Positions 23,835 through 29,948 of a DNA stretch of 38,483 bases are shown here, in pieces. The notes under the pieces were generated by a model, which saw only the letters and a program-made list of their open reading frames with translations, was not told the DNA's origin and searched no databases. Origin of the DNA: CAYLHS01 sp964496205 (GTDB taxonomy: Bacteria > Actinomycetota > Acidimicrobiia > Spongiisociales > UBA4744); contig CAZBXV010000019.1 of NCBI GenBank assembly GCA_964496205.1, forward strand, positions 1 to 38,483, given 5' to 3'. A program made the translations under genes and the position numbers. Positions within the stretch are counted from its first letter, which is position 1, and every line of letters begins with the position of its first letter.

Positions 23835-23930
23835 ACGCTCCTCGCTGCTCGCCACCAGGGTAGATGCACGGAGAGGGGGCAGCGGAGGCCGAAAGCCTCA
23901 AGCCGCCCTTCCGTAGGGCCGATTGTGCGG

Positions 23931-24119
23931 ATGATGGAAGAAGGGCTGGCATTCAGGTGCAGCCGCTGCAAGGAGAAACCGGCGGTCGTTCGCAAGGGGC
24001 GCAGGGTGTTCCTGTGCGCGTCGTGCGCGTCCGATCTCATGTGGCAAGACATCGTTGGAGGGATATCCGACGCCGTGTACGAGGACTCTGAAGAAACGAC
24101 AGGGAACAAGCCGGTATAG
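23931..24119 (+). CDS. Small zinc-ribbon protein
   Basis: This protein of about 62 residues has a classical zinc-ribbon layout: FRCSRCKEKPAVVRKGRRVFLCASCASDL, two C-x2-C pairs about 17 residues apart, followed by a helix and an acidic tail. The frame is open upstream to 23772, but that extension is basic and overlaps the divergent gene; ATG 23931 or 23934 begins the recognisable domain. GATTGT lies 7 nt before 23934 and could be a weak -10 box. It may bind nucleic acid or a protein partner; function unknown. Confidence 0.65.
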   Translation: MMEEGLAFRCSRCKEKPAVVRKGRRVFLCASCASDLMWQDIVGGISDAVYEDSEETTGNKPV

Positions 24120-24122
24120 CCT
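24117..24122 (+). promoter_or_regulatory. -10 box of two-helix membrane gene
   Basis: TAGCCT (with TATAGC overlapping it) lies 6 nt before GTG 24129; no ribosome site, so a leaderless GTG start. Confidence 0.45.
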
Positions 24123-24128
24123 TACGGT

Positions 24129-24455
24129 GTGTACCGGCGGACAGGCATCGTCGTGCTTCTCGTTGCGGCCGCCATAACGGCATGGCTGCTGTGGCTCCCT
24201 GTGCGTTCCTTCATCGGCTACTCGATCGGCGGCGAGGACGTGTCGCAGATCTACCTTCCCTGCGGCTCTGCGCTGGGGGTCTTTGCCGGCAACTTCGACG
24301 CGGAGGCCGACACCGCCAGCGAACAGCGGGCATGCGTCAAAGAAGGCAGAAGCCGGGCTGTCTACATCGCCGCACTCGACATCCCGCTACTCATCGTGGG
24401 CATTTCCGCCCTTGCCAGAGGCCCGTATCCCAACCGCAAACTTGGAGATAGGTAG
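24129..24455 (+). CDS. Two-helix membrane protein
   Basis: The 108-residue protein has an N-terminal helix (IVVLLVAAAITAWLLWLPV, residues 7-25), an outside loop with two cysteines (LPCGSALG and QRACVKEG) that could form a disulfide, and a second helix near residues 80-97 (AALDIPLLIVGISAL). It is not a family I can name. GTG 24129 is supported by the -10 box position. It converges with the DMT transporter gene. Confidence 0.7.
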   Translation: MYRRTGIVVLLVAAAITAWLLWLPVRSFIGYSIGGEDVSQIYLPCGSALGVFAGNFDAEADTASEQRACVKEGRSRAVYIAALDIPLLIVGISALARGPYPNRKLGDR

Positions 24456-24487
24456 GCACCGTTTCGCGACCCGAAGGTGGATCGTGG

Positions 24488-25384
24488 CTACTTCTCCGCA
24501 CGCGATGCGAGAAACGCTCCACCGAGGACCAACGCGGTTCCAAGGAGTGATACCGGTGCAACGTGCTCGCCGTGGAGCAGTACCCCGAGCACGATGGCAA
24601 CCACTGGCAGGAAGTAGATTGCGATCGATGCTCTGGTCGCACCGACTCGCCCGGCGAGTGTCGACATGGCAAGTTGGGCAACGCCTGTGCCGAACACGCC
24701 GAGGGTGAGAACCGCCAGCAACGGGCCCCAGGCGAACGCCGCGTGGTGGAGCTGGGTGAGCCCAATGGGAACAACGATCGCTATGGCGGTCAGTTGTGCC
24801 CGAAACACGACAGGGAATGCCCCGTAGCGTTGTTGCAGCGGCACAGAGAGGTTTACGGCGATTCCGTATGAGACAGCGGCTGCGAGAACCAGCGCCGAGC
24901 CATGGAGGATCGACGATCCTCCCTCGAGCGACGGCAAGCTGATGGCAACGATTCCGATGAGCCCGAGAATCAATCCGACGATCTGAAAGCGACGAGGTGC
25001 CTTCCAGAGGAGGAGCGAAGCGATGATCGCGGAGAAGATGGGCATCGATCCGTTCAACATCCCCGCCAGCGAAGAAGCGATCCACTGCTCCGCTATCGGA
25101 AACATGAGCATCGGGAACGCCATCCAGACAACGCCCAGCAGCACGATGCGGGGAAGATCGGACCGGTCGACTCGCCTGCGAGAGGCAGGGACGAGCGACA
25201 GGGTCGCGGCGCCAAACAGAAGTCGCAGAGACGTGACGACCGTGGGAGGGAAGGCGTCGAGGCCGAAGGCGATGAGGAGAAACGATGATCCCCAGATGAG
25301 CGATATCGCGGCGAGCAGGCCCCAGTCTGCGAGCGAGTAGGCGTCGAGCCGAGTGCCCGGCGCCGTGGACAGGAATCTGCGCAT
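24488..25384 (-). CDS. EamA/DMT-superfamily transporter
   Basis: The 298-residue protein has ten predicted helices in two EamA repeats (about residues 20-145 and 160-295). It has the WGSSFLLIAFGL start of helix 1 and the WKAPRRFQIVGLILGLIGIVAISL junction after the first repeat. The second repeat ends SLLGTALVLGGAFLASR. Such proteins export amino acids, metabolites or drugs by facilitated or proton-coupled transport. Substrate unknown. A TAGCCT box 6 nt before ATG 25384 points to a leaderless start. Confidence 0.87.
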   Translation of the reverse strand: MRRFLSTAPGTRLDAYSLADWGLLAAISLIWGSSFLLIAFGLDAFPPTVVTSLRLLFGAATLSLVPASRRRVDRSDLPRIVLLGVVWMAFPMLMFPIAEQWIASSLAGMLNGSMPIFSAIIASLLLWKAPRRFQIVGLILGLIGIVAISLPSLEGGSSILHGSALVLAAAVSYGIAVNLSVPLQQRYGAFPVVFRAQLTAIAIVVPIGLTQLHHAAFAWGPLLAVLTLGVFGTGVAQLAMSTLAGRVGATRASIAIYFLPVVAIVLGVLLHGEHVAPVSLLGTALVLGGAFLASRAEK

Positions 25385-25390
25385 GGAGGG

Positions 25391-25396
25391 AGGCTA
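25391..25396 (-). promoter_or_regulatory. -10 box of EamA transporter gene
   Basis: TAGCCT on the minus strand, 6 nt before ATG 25384. Confidence 0.45.
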
Positions 25397-25505
25397 GTGC
25401 CCCGACCATCGACTGCTGAAGCGTTCGCGACGGGTCAACAGTTCGTTGAGCATCCTTGCCGTCAACGCTCCTGACGTGCCCTGCACGTGACCACGGCCCC
25501 GGTTG

Positions 25506-26756
25506 TCACGACGAGTCGGCGGACTCCGGGGCGCCCTCCCCGGAGGTGTCGGCCGTCCACACGACGGTGAAGATGAGGTAAACGGCGAACAGAACGATAA
25601 CGATCGGTCCGATTCGAACGATCGTCAGCAGGCCGATCTTGTCGGCGAGGGCTGTGCCGAACAACGCTCCGAACGGCGCCGTGCTCCAGGCGAGCGCCCG
25701 TCCTGCGGCACTGACCCTGCCGAGGAGGTGGGCCGGTGTGTAGAGCTGGCGCATGGTCAGCAGACTCACGTTCGTCCACACGAGACCGGCGAAACCGACG
25801 GCAAGGATGCCGGCGACGGCGGCGAGATTGGATGGCCAGGTGAGTCCAAACACGCCGAGACCGAACATGGCGAATCCGAGCACGTAGCTCCTCCCGATGC
25901 CGATGAAGTCGATGAGCTTCGAGGCAGTGAGAGAGCCGATGATGCCCCCGGCTCCCATCGCGACGTAGAAGACGCTGAGTTGGGGTGCATCGGAGGTGCC
26001 GAGAAGCTCGATTCCGATCAGAACGAGCGTCGCCTCGATGAATCCGGTGATGAAGTTGGCGAGGCTTCCGCCGAGGGTGGTGAGTTTGATCCTCGGCTCG
26101 GTCCAGAGATGGTGCCAGCCTTCCTTCATGTCCGCGAAGAAGCGGCCGTTGCCCTCGAGCTTCCGGGGAGCGATCCGGATCAGAAACAGGAACGAAATAG
26201 CCGAAACCACGAATGTGAGAGCGTCGACGATGAAGGCGACAGAGAAGCCGGCTTTCGAGACGATGAGGGCGCCGATCAGTGGGCCGATCAGAAATGCCGC
26301 CTGCTGTGACAGCGACAGCTGGCTGTTCGCCGAGGGCAGACGCCGACCCGAAACCAGCGAAGGGACGAATGCCTGAAGAGATGCATTGAACGAGGCAGCG
26401 AGGCTGCCTGCAACAAACGCGAACGCGAAAAGCGCAAGGGGAGTGATGTCGTTGGTTCGGGCTGCGACGGCCAACACGAGAAACGCCCCAGCCCTCAGCA
26501 GTTCGTTCACGACCAGGAATGGACGCAGGCGGTAGCGGTCCAGGAGCGTTCCGCCCAGGAATCCGAAGACGAGCGTCGGTATGTTCTCGGCAGCTGCCAG
26601 GAGGCCGAAGTCGAAGGCCCTCTCGGAGAGCGTGGTCAGGAAGTATGGGACCGTGAAGTATGCGATGTAGTCCCCGAGGAGCGAGATCGTCTGTCCCACC
26701 CACACAATGGAGAAGTTGCGAAGGGGGTGGACGCGGCGGTGGGCTCCGTGAGTCAC
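25506..26756 (-). CDS. MFS transporter
   Basis: In this 416-residue protein with 12 hydrophobic helices, the opening FSIVWVGQTISLLGDYIAYFTVPYFL and the loop LLDRYRLRPFLVVNELLRAG after helix 2 mark the same MFS_3-type exporter group as the protein at 17528-18793. The basic central loop contains MKEGWHHLWTEPRI, also typical. The acidic C-terminal tail (TADTSGEGAPESADSS) is cytoplasmic. GTG 26756 is chosen from the -10 box position (TAGTCT, 9 nt upstream). No regulator gene is adjacent. Substrate unknown. Confidence 0.86.
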   Translation of the reverse strand: MTHGAHRRVHPLRNFSIVWVGQTISLLGDYIAYFTVPYFLTTLSERAFDFGLLAAAENIPTLVFGFLGGTLLDRYRLRPFLVVNELLRAGAFLVLAVAARTNDITPLALFAFAFVAGSLAASFNASLQAFVPSLVSGRRLPSANSQLSLSQQAAFLIGPLIGALIVSKAGFSVAFIVDALTFVVSAISFLFLIRIAPRKLEGNGRFFADMKEGWHHLWTEPRIKLTTLGGSLANFITGFIEATLVLIGIELLGTSDAPQLSVFYVAMGAGGIIGSLTASKLIDFIGIGRSYVLGFAMFGLGVFGLTWPSNLAAVAGILAVGFAGLVWTNVSLLTMRQLYTPAHLLGRVSAAGRALAWSTAPFGALFGTALADKIGLLTIVRIGPIVIVLFAVYLIFTVVWTADTSGEGAPESADSS

Positions 26757-26765
26757 AGTCGATTC

Positions 26766-26771
26766 AGACTA
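26766..26771 (-). promoter_or_regulatory. -10 box of second MFS gene
   Basis: TAGTCT on the minus strand, 9 nt before GTG 26756. Confidence 0.35.
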
Positions 26772-26841
26772 GCCGCGGGCTGGCAGTGATTTCATGGCAA
26801 AGGTGCGCACGAATGATTCGCAGATGTCATCGAGGCTCGGG

Positions 26842-26847
26842 TACTCT
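26842..26847 (+). promoter_or_regulatory. -10 box of Holin-X-like gene
   Basis: TACTCT lies 8 nt before ATG 26856; a weak -35 candidate TTCGCA is 19 nt further upstream. Confidence 0.4.
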
Positions 26848-26855
26848 CATCGTGT

Positions 26856-27155
26856 ATGGGTGATCTACGCGAGCTGCCGGAACAGGTCAGCGAACTCGTC
26901 GACCTGTCTAAGGAGTATCTGAAACAGGAGACCATTGAACCGGCCAAGAAGCTGGGCCGAGCGTTCGGCATGGGCTTAGCTGCATCCCTTTTGTTCTCGA
27001 TCGGAGCCGTGCTCCTGTCGATCGCTGGAATGCGGCTCCTGGTCAGGGCGCTGCCGGAGGGAGAGCTGTGGAGCGCGTTGGGGGTGTTCATCGCGTTCGT
27101 GGTGCTCGCCGGGGTCGCCGGACTGATCATGTGGAGGGCAAGTCGAAGTGGTTGA
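26856..27155 (+). CDS. Holin-X-like (phage holin superfamily III type) membrane protein
   Basis: The 99-residue protein has an amphipathic N-terminus (LVDLSKEYLKQETIEPAKKLG) and two hydrophobic helices (about residues 39-60 and 71-93). This matches the chromosomal actinobacterial Holin-X proteins, which despite the name are usually not phage genes. It overlaps the next gene by 8 nt. It probably acts at the cytoplasmic membrane or cell envelope; the exact function is unknown. Confidence 0.7.
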   Translation: MGDLRELPEQVSELVDLSKEYLKQETIEPAKKLGRAFGMGLAASLLFSIGAVLLSIAGMRLLVRALPEGELWSALGVFIAFVVLAGVAGLIMWRASRSG

Positions 27156-27339
27156 ACGCTCCGATATAGAAGCCAAGGCTCGTGAGATCGAGCAGGCGCT
27201 CACCGAGACCAAGGAGAGCGTCCAAGACAAGGGCGTCTTGATCGCCGTTGCCGTCATTGCCGTCGTCGCGGTCGCCTTCCTCATCGGTAGGAAGAAGGGC
27301 AAGAAGTCCAGGGCAGTCGTGAAGATCTACCGGTCCTGA
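27148..27339 (+). CDS. Small single-helix membrane protein (DUF3618-like layout)
   Basis: The 63-residue protein has an N-terminal charged helix (DIEAKAREIEQALTETKESV), one membrane helix (VLIAVAVIAVVAVAFLIG) and a very basic tail (RKKGKKSRAVVKIYRS). Small proteins of this pattern commonly follow Holin-X genes in actinobacteria. GTG 27148 overlaps the preceding stop, so the pair is translationally coupled. The 3' end overlaps the convergent gene by 13 nt. Confidence 0.7.
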   Translation: MVERSDIEAKAREIEQALTETKESVQDKGVLIAVAVIAVVAVAFLIGRKKGKKSRAVVKIYRS

Positions 27340-27521
27340 GGGTCCAAAGCGACTCGAATCGACTGTCCCGGCCTGAGACGCTTCTGGTAGACCAGCTGAG
27401 GTGAACGCGACTTCCTCAGGAAGCCGAAAGCCAGCAGCAGTGCCCCGAACAGAACGAGTCTCGCATCGCCTGTCCTCAGACCTTTGAAGAGGTTCCTCAC
27501 GGCCGGTTGGTCGATTCGCAT
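27327..27521 (-). CDS. Small membrane-anchored protein
   Basis: The 64-residue protein starts MRIDQPAVRNLFKGLRTGD, followed by one hydrophobic segment (LVLFGALLLAFGFL) and a basic tail with YQKRLRPGQSIRVALD. The frame is open to 27599, but ATG 27521 has a -10 box 6 nt upstream and a sensible N-terminus. I recall similar short proteins as actinobacterial conserved hypotheticals. No function can be given. Confidence 0.65.
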   Translation of the reverse strand: MRIDQPAVRNLFKGLRTGDARLVLFGALLLAFGFLRKSRSPQLVYQKRLRPGQSIRVALDPQDR

Positions 27522-27527
27522 GAAAAC

Positions 27528-27533
27528 AGGGTA
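27528..27533 (-). promoter_or_regulatory. -10 box of small membrane-anchored gene
   Basis: TACCCT on the minus strand, 6 nt before ATG 27521. Confidence 0.45.
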
Positions 27534-27604
27534 GTGCGAGTCACGGCAGCGAACTGCCAACAGCAAGCAGTTGACCGCGCTGCCTGCAGGCGGAGCCATG
27601 CCTC

Positions 27605-27610
27605 TACAAT
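27605..27610 (+). promoter_or_regulatory. -10 box of the ttuBA-trmI operon
   Basis: TACAAT lies 6 nt before ATG 27617. A good -35 is not at normal spacing. The operon message is probably leaderless. Confidence 0.5.
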
Positions 27611-27616
27611 CGCTTC

Positions 27617-27718
27617 ATGCTCAACGAAACGATGAAGAAGGCCATCGTCTGGCTGATTGTTATCGGAATGGTCCTGTCACTGACCATTGGTCTCTTGGCG
27701 ATGCTGACCTCGTCATGA
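27617..27718 (+). CDS. 33-residue membrane microprotein leading the thiolation operon
   Basis: The product is MLNETMKKAIVWL, then a single hydrophobic helix through IVIGMVLSLTIGLLAML and TSS. It has a clear -10 box 6 nt upstream, and its stop overlaps the next start (ATGA), so its translation would feed into the TtuB-like gene. It may be a real membrane microprotein or mainly a leader that delivers ribosomes to the next gene. Too short for a family call. Confidence 0.55.
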   Translation: MLNETMKKAIVWLIVIGMVLSLTIGLLAMLTSS

Positions 27719-27909
27719 AGGTGGTTCTCCACCATCCCAGGCGAGAGGTCGATGTCGACGGACCGATGAACGTTGCTCAGCTTCTCGACTCGCTCCAGCT
27801 CATCCCCGAGGCGTTCCTCGTGATACGGGGGAGGGATCTGCTGACTCGTGACATCGGTCTGAGAGACGACGATGTCGTCGAGCTTCGTCCCGTCATCTCA
27901 GGTGGCTGA
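27715..27909 (+). CDS. ttuB: TtuB/ThiS/MoaD-like sulfur carrier (ubiquitin fold)
   Basis: The 64-residue protein has the length and strand-helix pattern of beta-grasp sulfur carriers: strand MKVVLHH, DVDGPMNVAQLLDSLQL helix, FLVIRGRDLL, IGLRDDDVVELRPVISGG. The C-terminal Gly-Gly is activated by adenylation and thiocarboxylated in the family. The next gene is TtuA-like, so the most likely role is sulfur donor for 2-thiouridine in tRNA; ThiS (thiamine) or MoaD (molybdopterin) roles are less likely because none of their partners is nearby. In Thermus the homologous TtuB is also conjugated to proteins. An E1-like TtuC is not in this window. Confidence 0.75.
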   Translation: MKVVLHHPRREVDVDGPMNVAQLLDSLQLIPEAFLVIRGRDLLTRDIGLRDDDVVELRPVISGG

Positions 27910-28796
27910 TGCGTTGCAGGGTGTGCCGCGAACGAGCCGCTGTCGAAGTCCGAAGACACAACGCGGCGTTCTGTCGGGACCATTTCCTCGACCACATCGT
28001 GAGACAGGTCGAACGCGCAATCCATGACCACGACATGTTCGACCACCAAACGAAGCTCGTGATCGGCGTATCCGGAGGAAAGGACAGCCTTGCTCTGTGG
28101 GACGTGCTCCGGAGGCTCGACTACGACTGCGACGGCATCTACCTGGATCTCGGCATAGGCGACTACTCGGCGGAGAGCAAGGCACGTGTCGAGACGTTTG
28201 CCGAACAGCGCCGGCTCGGGCTGATCACTGTGACACTTGGTGAGGACTACGGATTCGCGATCCCTGAGGCAGCCAAGGCGACGCGACGTTCAGCGTGTTC
28301 CGCGTGTGGCCTCGCGAAGCGGTACATCCTCAACGAAGAAGCGCTCAGCCGCGGCTACGACGTGTTGGTCATGGGACACAATCTCGACGACGAGGCGGCC
28401 ACCCTGTTCTCAAATGTGCTCAACTGGAATGTGGAGTACCTGGCGCGTCAGCACCCGGTCCTTCCAGCTTCGAAGGGGCTTGTCAAGAAGGTGAAGCCCC
28501 TCATTCGCGTTGCCGAGCGGGAGACCGCCGCATACGCCGTGTTGTCCGGCATCGACTACGAGGTCGATGAGTGTCCTCTGGTCGCCGGCAACACCGTCAA
28601 TCGTATGAAAGAGTGGATGTCGATGCTCGAACAACGATCACCAGGGGTCACCCAGCACTTCCTCGGGGGATTCCTCACCGTGGATGCCTTCTCGGAGACC
28701 AGTGTGACGCTGAGGGAATGCAGCTCGTGTGGCCGACCGACCACCGGTGAGATGTGCGCGTTTTGCCGTCTTCGCGAACGGGTCTCCCAGCCATGA
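27909..28796 (+). CDS. ttuA: tRNA 2-thiouridine synthetase TtuA-like
   Basis: The 295-residue PP-loop ATPase thiolates a uridine in tRNA (in Thermus, T54 of the T loop). It has an N-terminal zinc finger (C3-x2-C6, then C22 and H25), the ATP pyrophosphatase loop SGGKDS at 55-60, C130-x2-C133 plus C222 as ligands for the [4Fe-4S] cluster that activates the sulfur, and a C-terminal zinc finger (C271, C274, C283, C286). HNLDDEAAT is the second ATP motif. These positions agree with what I recall for TtuA rather than anticodon-loop TtcA/Ncs6. It follows the TtuB-like gene by TGATG and overlaps trmI by 4 nt. Confidence 0.85.
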   Translation: MRCRVCRERAAVEVRRHNAAFCRDHFLDHIVRQVERAIHDHDMFDHQTKLVIGVSGGKDSLALWDVLRRLDYDCDGIYLDLGIGDYSAESKARVETFAEQRRLGLITVTLGEDYGFAIPEAAKATRRSACSACGLAKRYILNEEALSRGYDVLVMGHNLDDEAATLFSNVLNWNVEYLARQHPVLPASKGLVKKVKPLIRVAERETAAYAVLSGIDYEVDECPLVAGNTVNRMKEWMSMLEQRSPGVTQHFLGGFLTVDAFSETSVTLRECSSCGRPTTGEMCAFCRLRERVSQP

Positions 28797-29563
28797 CGTT
28801 CACCGCGGGGGACCACTGCCTCCTTGTAGATCTGAAGGGGCGCAAATACCTCTTGACGCTCCGCGTGGGCGGTCAGTTTCACTCGCACCTCGGTGCCCTT
28901 TCCCACGACGACATCATTGGAACCGAAGAGGGGACACTCGTTGCGACCGGTACCGGCAGCCGCCTGCTCGCGATCAGCCCCCGATTCGTCGACTACGTCC
29001 TCAAGATGCGCCGTGGAGCACAGGTTGTGTACCCCAAGGACATCGGTCCGATCCTTCTCTATGGGGACATCGGACCCGGCAGCGTCGTTCTCGAGGCCGG
29101 TACGGGGTCAGGGGCATTGACCATGGCCCTCATCCGAGCCGTCGGCCCCGAGGGACGGGTGATCAGCGTCGAAGTCAGAGACGACCACGCCGCCCACGCC
29201 CGCAGAACAATCGAAGGGTTCTTCGGCGGGGTTCCCGACAATCTCGAGCTTCGAATCGGGGTGATCGAGGAGATCGCTGAGGAAGTCGAAGCCACCCGCG
29301 TTGTGCTGGATCTACCCGAACCTTGGCACTTCGCCCGGGGCGGCGCCGGACTCGTCCCGGGTGGGGTGCTGGTCGCCTATCTCCCCACGATTCCACAGGT
29401 GCAGACACTGGTGGAAACGATGCGGGAGTCGGGTGTCTACTCGATGATCCAAGCCTTCGAGACACTCCATCGAGAGTGGAAGATAGAAGGCCGGTCGGTA
29501 CGCCCCGATCATCGGATGGTGGGGCACACGGGCTTTGTCGTCGTTGCACGCTCCACGCGATGA
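28793..29563 (+). CDS. trmI: tRNA (adenine-58-N1)-methyltransferase TrmI
   Basis: This 256-residue class I SAM methyltransferase has a small N-terminal beta domain (residues 1-70), then the SAM fold: PKDIGPILLYGDIGPGSVVLEAGTGSGALT with motif I EAGTGSG near residue 101, SVEVRD (motif II, near 124) and VVLDLPEPW (motif IV, near 172), as in TrmI. It methylates A58 of the tRNA T loop. ATG 28793 overlaps the ttuA stop (ATGA); the longer frame from 28754 is only an extension into ttuA. A perfect palindrome covers its stop codon. Same operon as the T-loop thiolation pair. Confidence 0.9.
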   Translation: MTFTAGDHCLLVDLKGRKYLLTLRVGGQFHSHLGALSHDDIIGTEEGTLVATGTGSRLLAISPRFVDYVLKMRRGAQVVYPKDIGPILLYGDIGPGSVVLEAGTGSGALTMALIRAVGPEGRVISVEVRDDHAAHARRTIEGFFGGVPDNLELRIGVIEEIAEEVEATRVVLDLPEPWHFARGGAGLVPGGVLVAYLPTIPQVQTLVETMRESGVYSMIQAFETLHREWKIEGRSVRPDHRMVGHTGFVVVARSTR

Positions 29564-29584
29564 GGGGCCCGCGGGCCCCTCATC
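29559..29584. terminator. Perfect bidirectional terminator palindrome
   Basis: A 26-nt perfect palindrome (GATGAGGGGCCC and its complement around a centre without a loop) includes the trmI stop codon and lies 18 nt from the end of the convergent ferredoxin gene. It can form a very stable hairpin in either transcript. No long U-tract follows. Confidence 0.7.
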
Positions 29585-29602
29585 ATCGGGAATCTTCGGC
29601 CG

Positions 29603-29848
29603 CTACGGCTCGATGAAGATGCACTCTCCCGGGCACTCTTCGGCCGACTCGATAGTTATGTCTTCCTGACCGGCGGGCACTACTGCAAGACCCTGCGCCC
29701 CTTCGGGATTGCCTTCCGACTCGGCGAAGATCTTGTCACCTTCCTTGACGTAGGCGAGACCATCGTCGAGCAGGACAAAAACGTCCGGGGCGATCTCTTC
29801 GCAGAGACCGTCGCCGGTGCAGAGGTCCTGGTCGATCCAAACCTTCAT
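29603..29848 (-). CDS. Single-cluster ferredoxin
   Basis: This 81-residue acidic electron carrier has cysteines at 10, 16, 72 and 76 in CTGDGLC and CPGECIFIE. The usual second cysteine of the first motif is Asp13 (C-x2-D-x2-C), the pattern of [3Fe-4S] or Asp-ligated [4Fe-4S] ferredoxins that serve P450s, oxidoreductases and similar enzymes. AAGGAGA lies 10 nt before ATG 29848. It is convergent with trmI and divergent from arc. It could supply KorAB (19343-21768) or other iron-sulfur enzymes such as TtuA, but no partner is proven. Confidence 0.85.
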   Translation of the reverse strand: MKVWIDQDLCTGDGLCEEIAPDVFVLLDDGLAYVKEGDKIFAESEGNPEGAQGLAVVPAGQEDITIESAEECPGECIFIEP

Positions 29849-29912
29849 TGTTACGAAGTCTCCTTATCGGACTGAACCATGATACTCGCCTGCGGCCGGC
29901 TGGCGACCATCC

Positions 29913-29939
29913 TTGCCAAGAATCGACCCGCCGTATACT
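29913..29939 (+). promoter_or_regulatory. Promoter of proteasome operon
   Basis: TTGCCA (29913-29918) and TATACT (29934-29939) are separated by 15 nt. TATACT ends 9 nt before ATG 29949, so the arc message is probably leaderless. Confidence 0.55.
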
Positions 29940-29948
29940 TTTCGCGTG

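Noticed and set aside
25462..26703. A 413-codon minus-strand ORF overlapping the second MFS gene
   Set aside because: It is extremely rich in Arg/His/Pro and has no hydrophobic core; it is an out-of-frame shadow of the transporter at 25506-26756.
26793..26808. A possible fourth copy of the palindromic repeat (shared TGGCAAAGGTGC)
   Set aside because: Only 12 bases match, the arms are missing and the conserved spacer is absent.
26856..27339. Holin-like genes as a sign of prophage
   Set aside because: Neighbouring genes are housekeeping or transport, and chromosomal Holin-X proteins are common in actinobacteria; no lysis, integrase or structural phage gene is present.
27715..27909. ThiS or MoaD identity for the sulfur carrier
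   Set aside because: No thiamine or molybdopterin synthesis gene is nearby, while a TtuA-like partner follows directly; not fully excluded.
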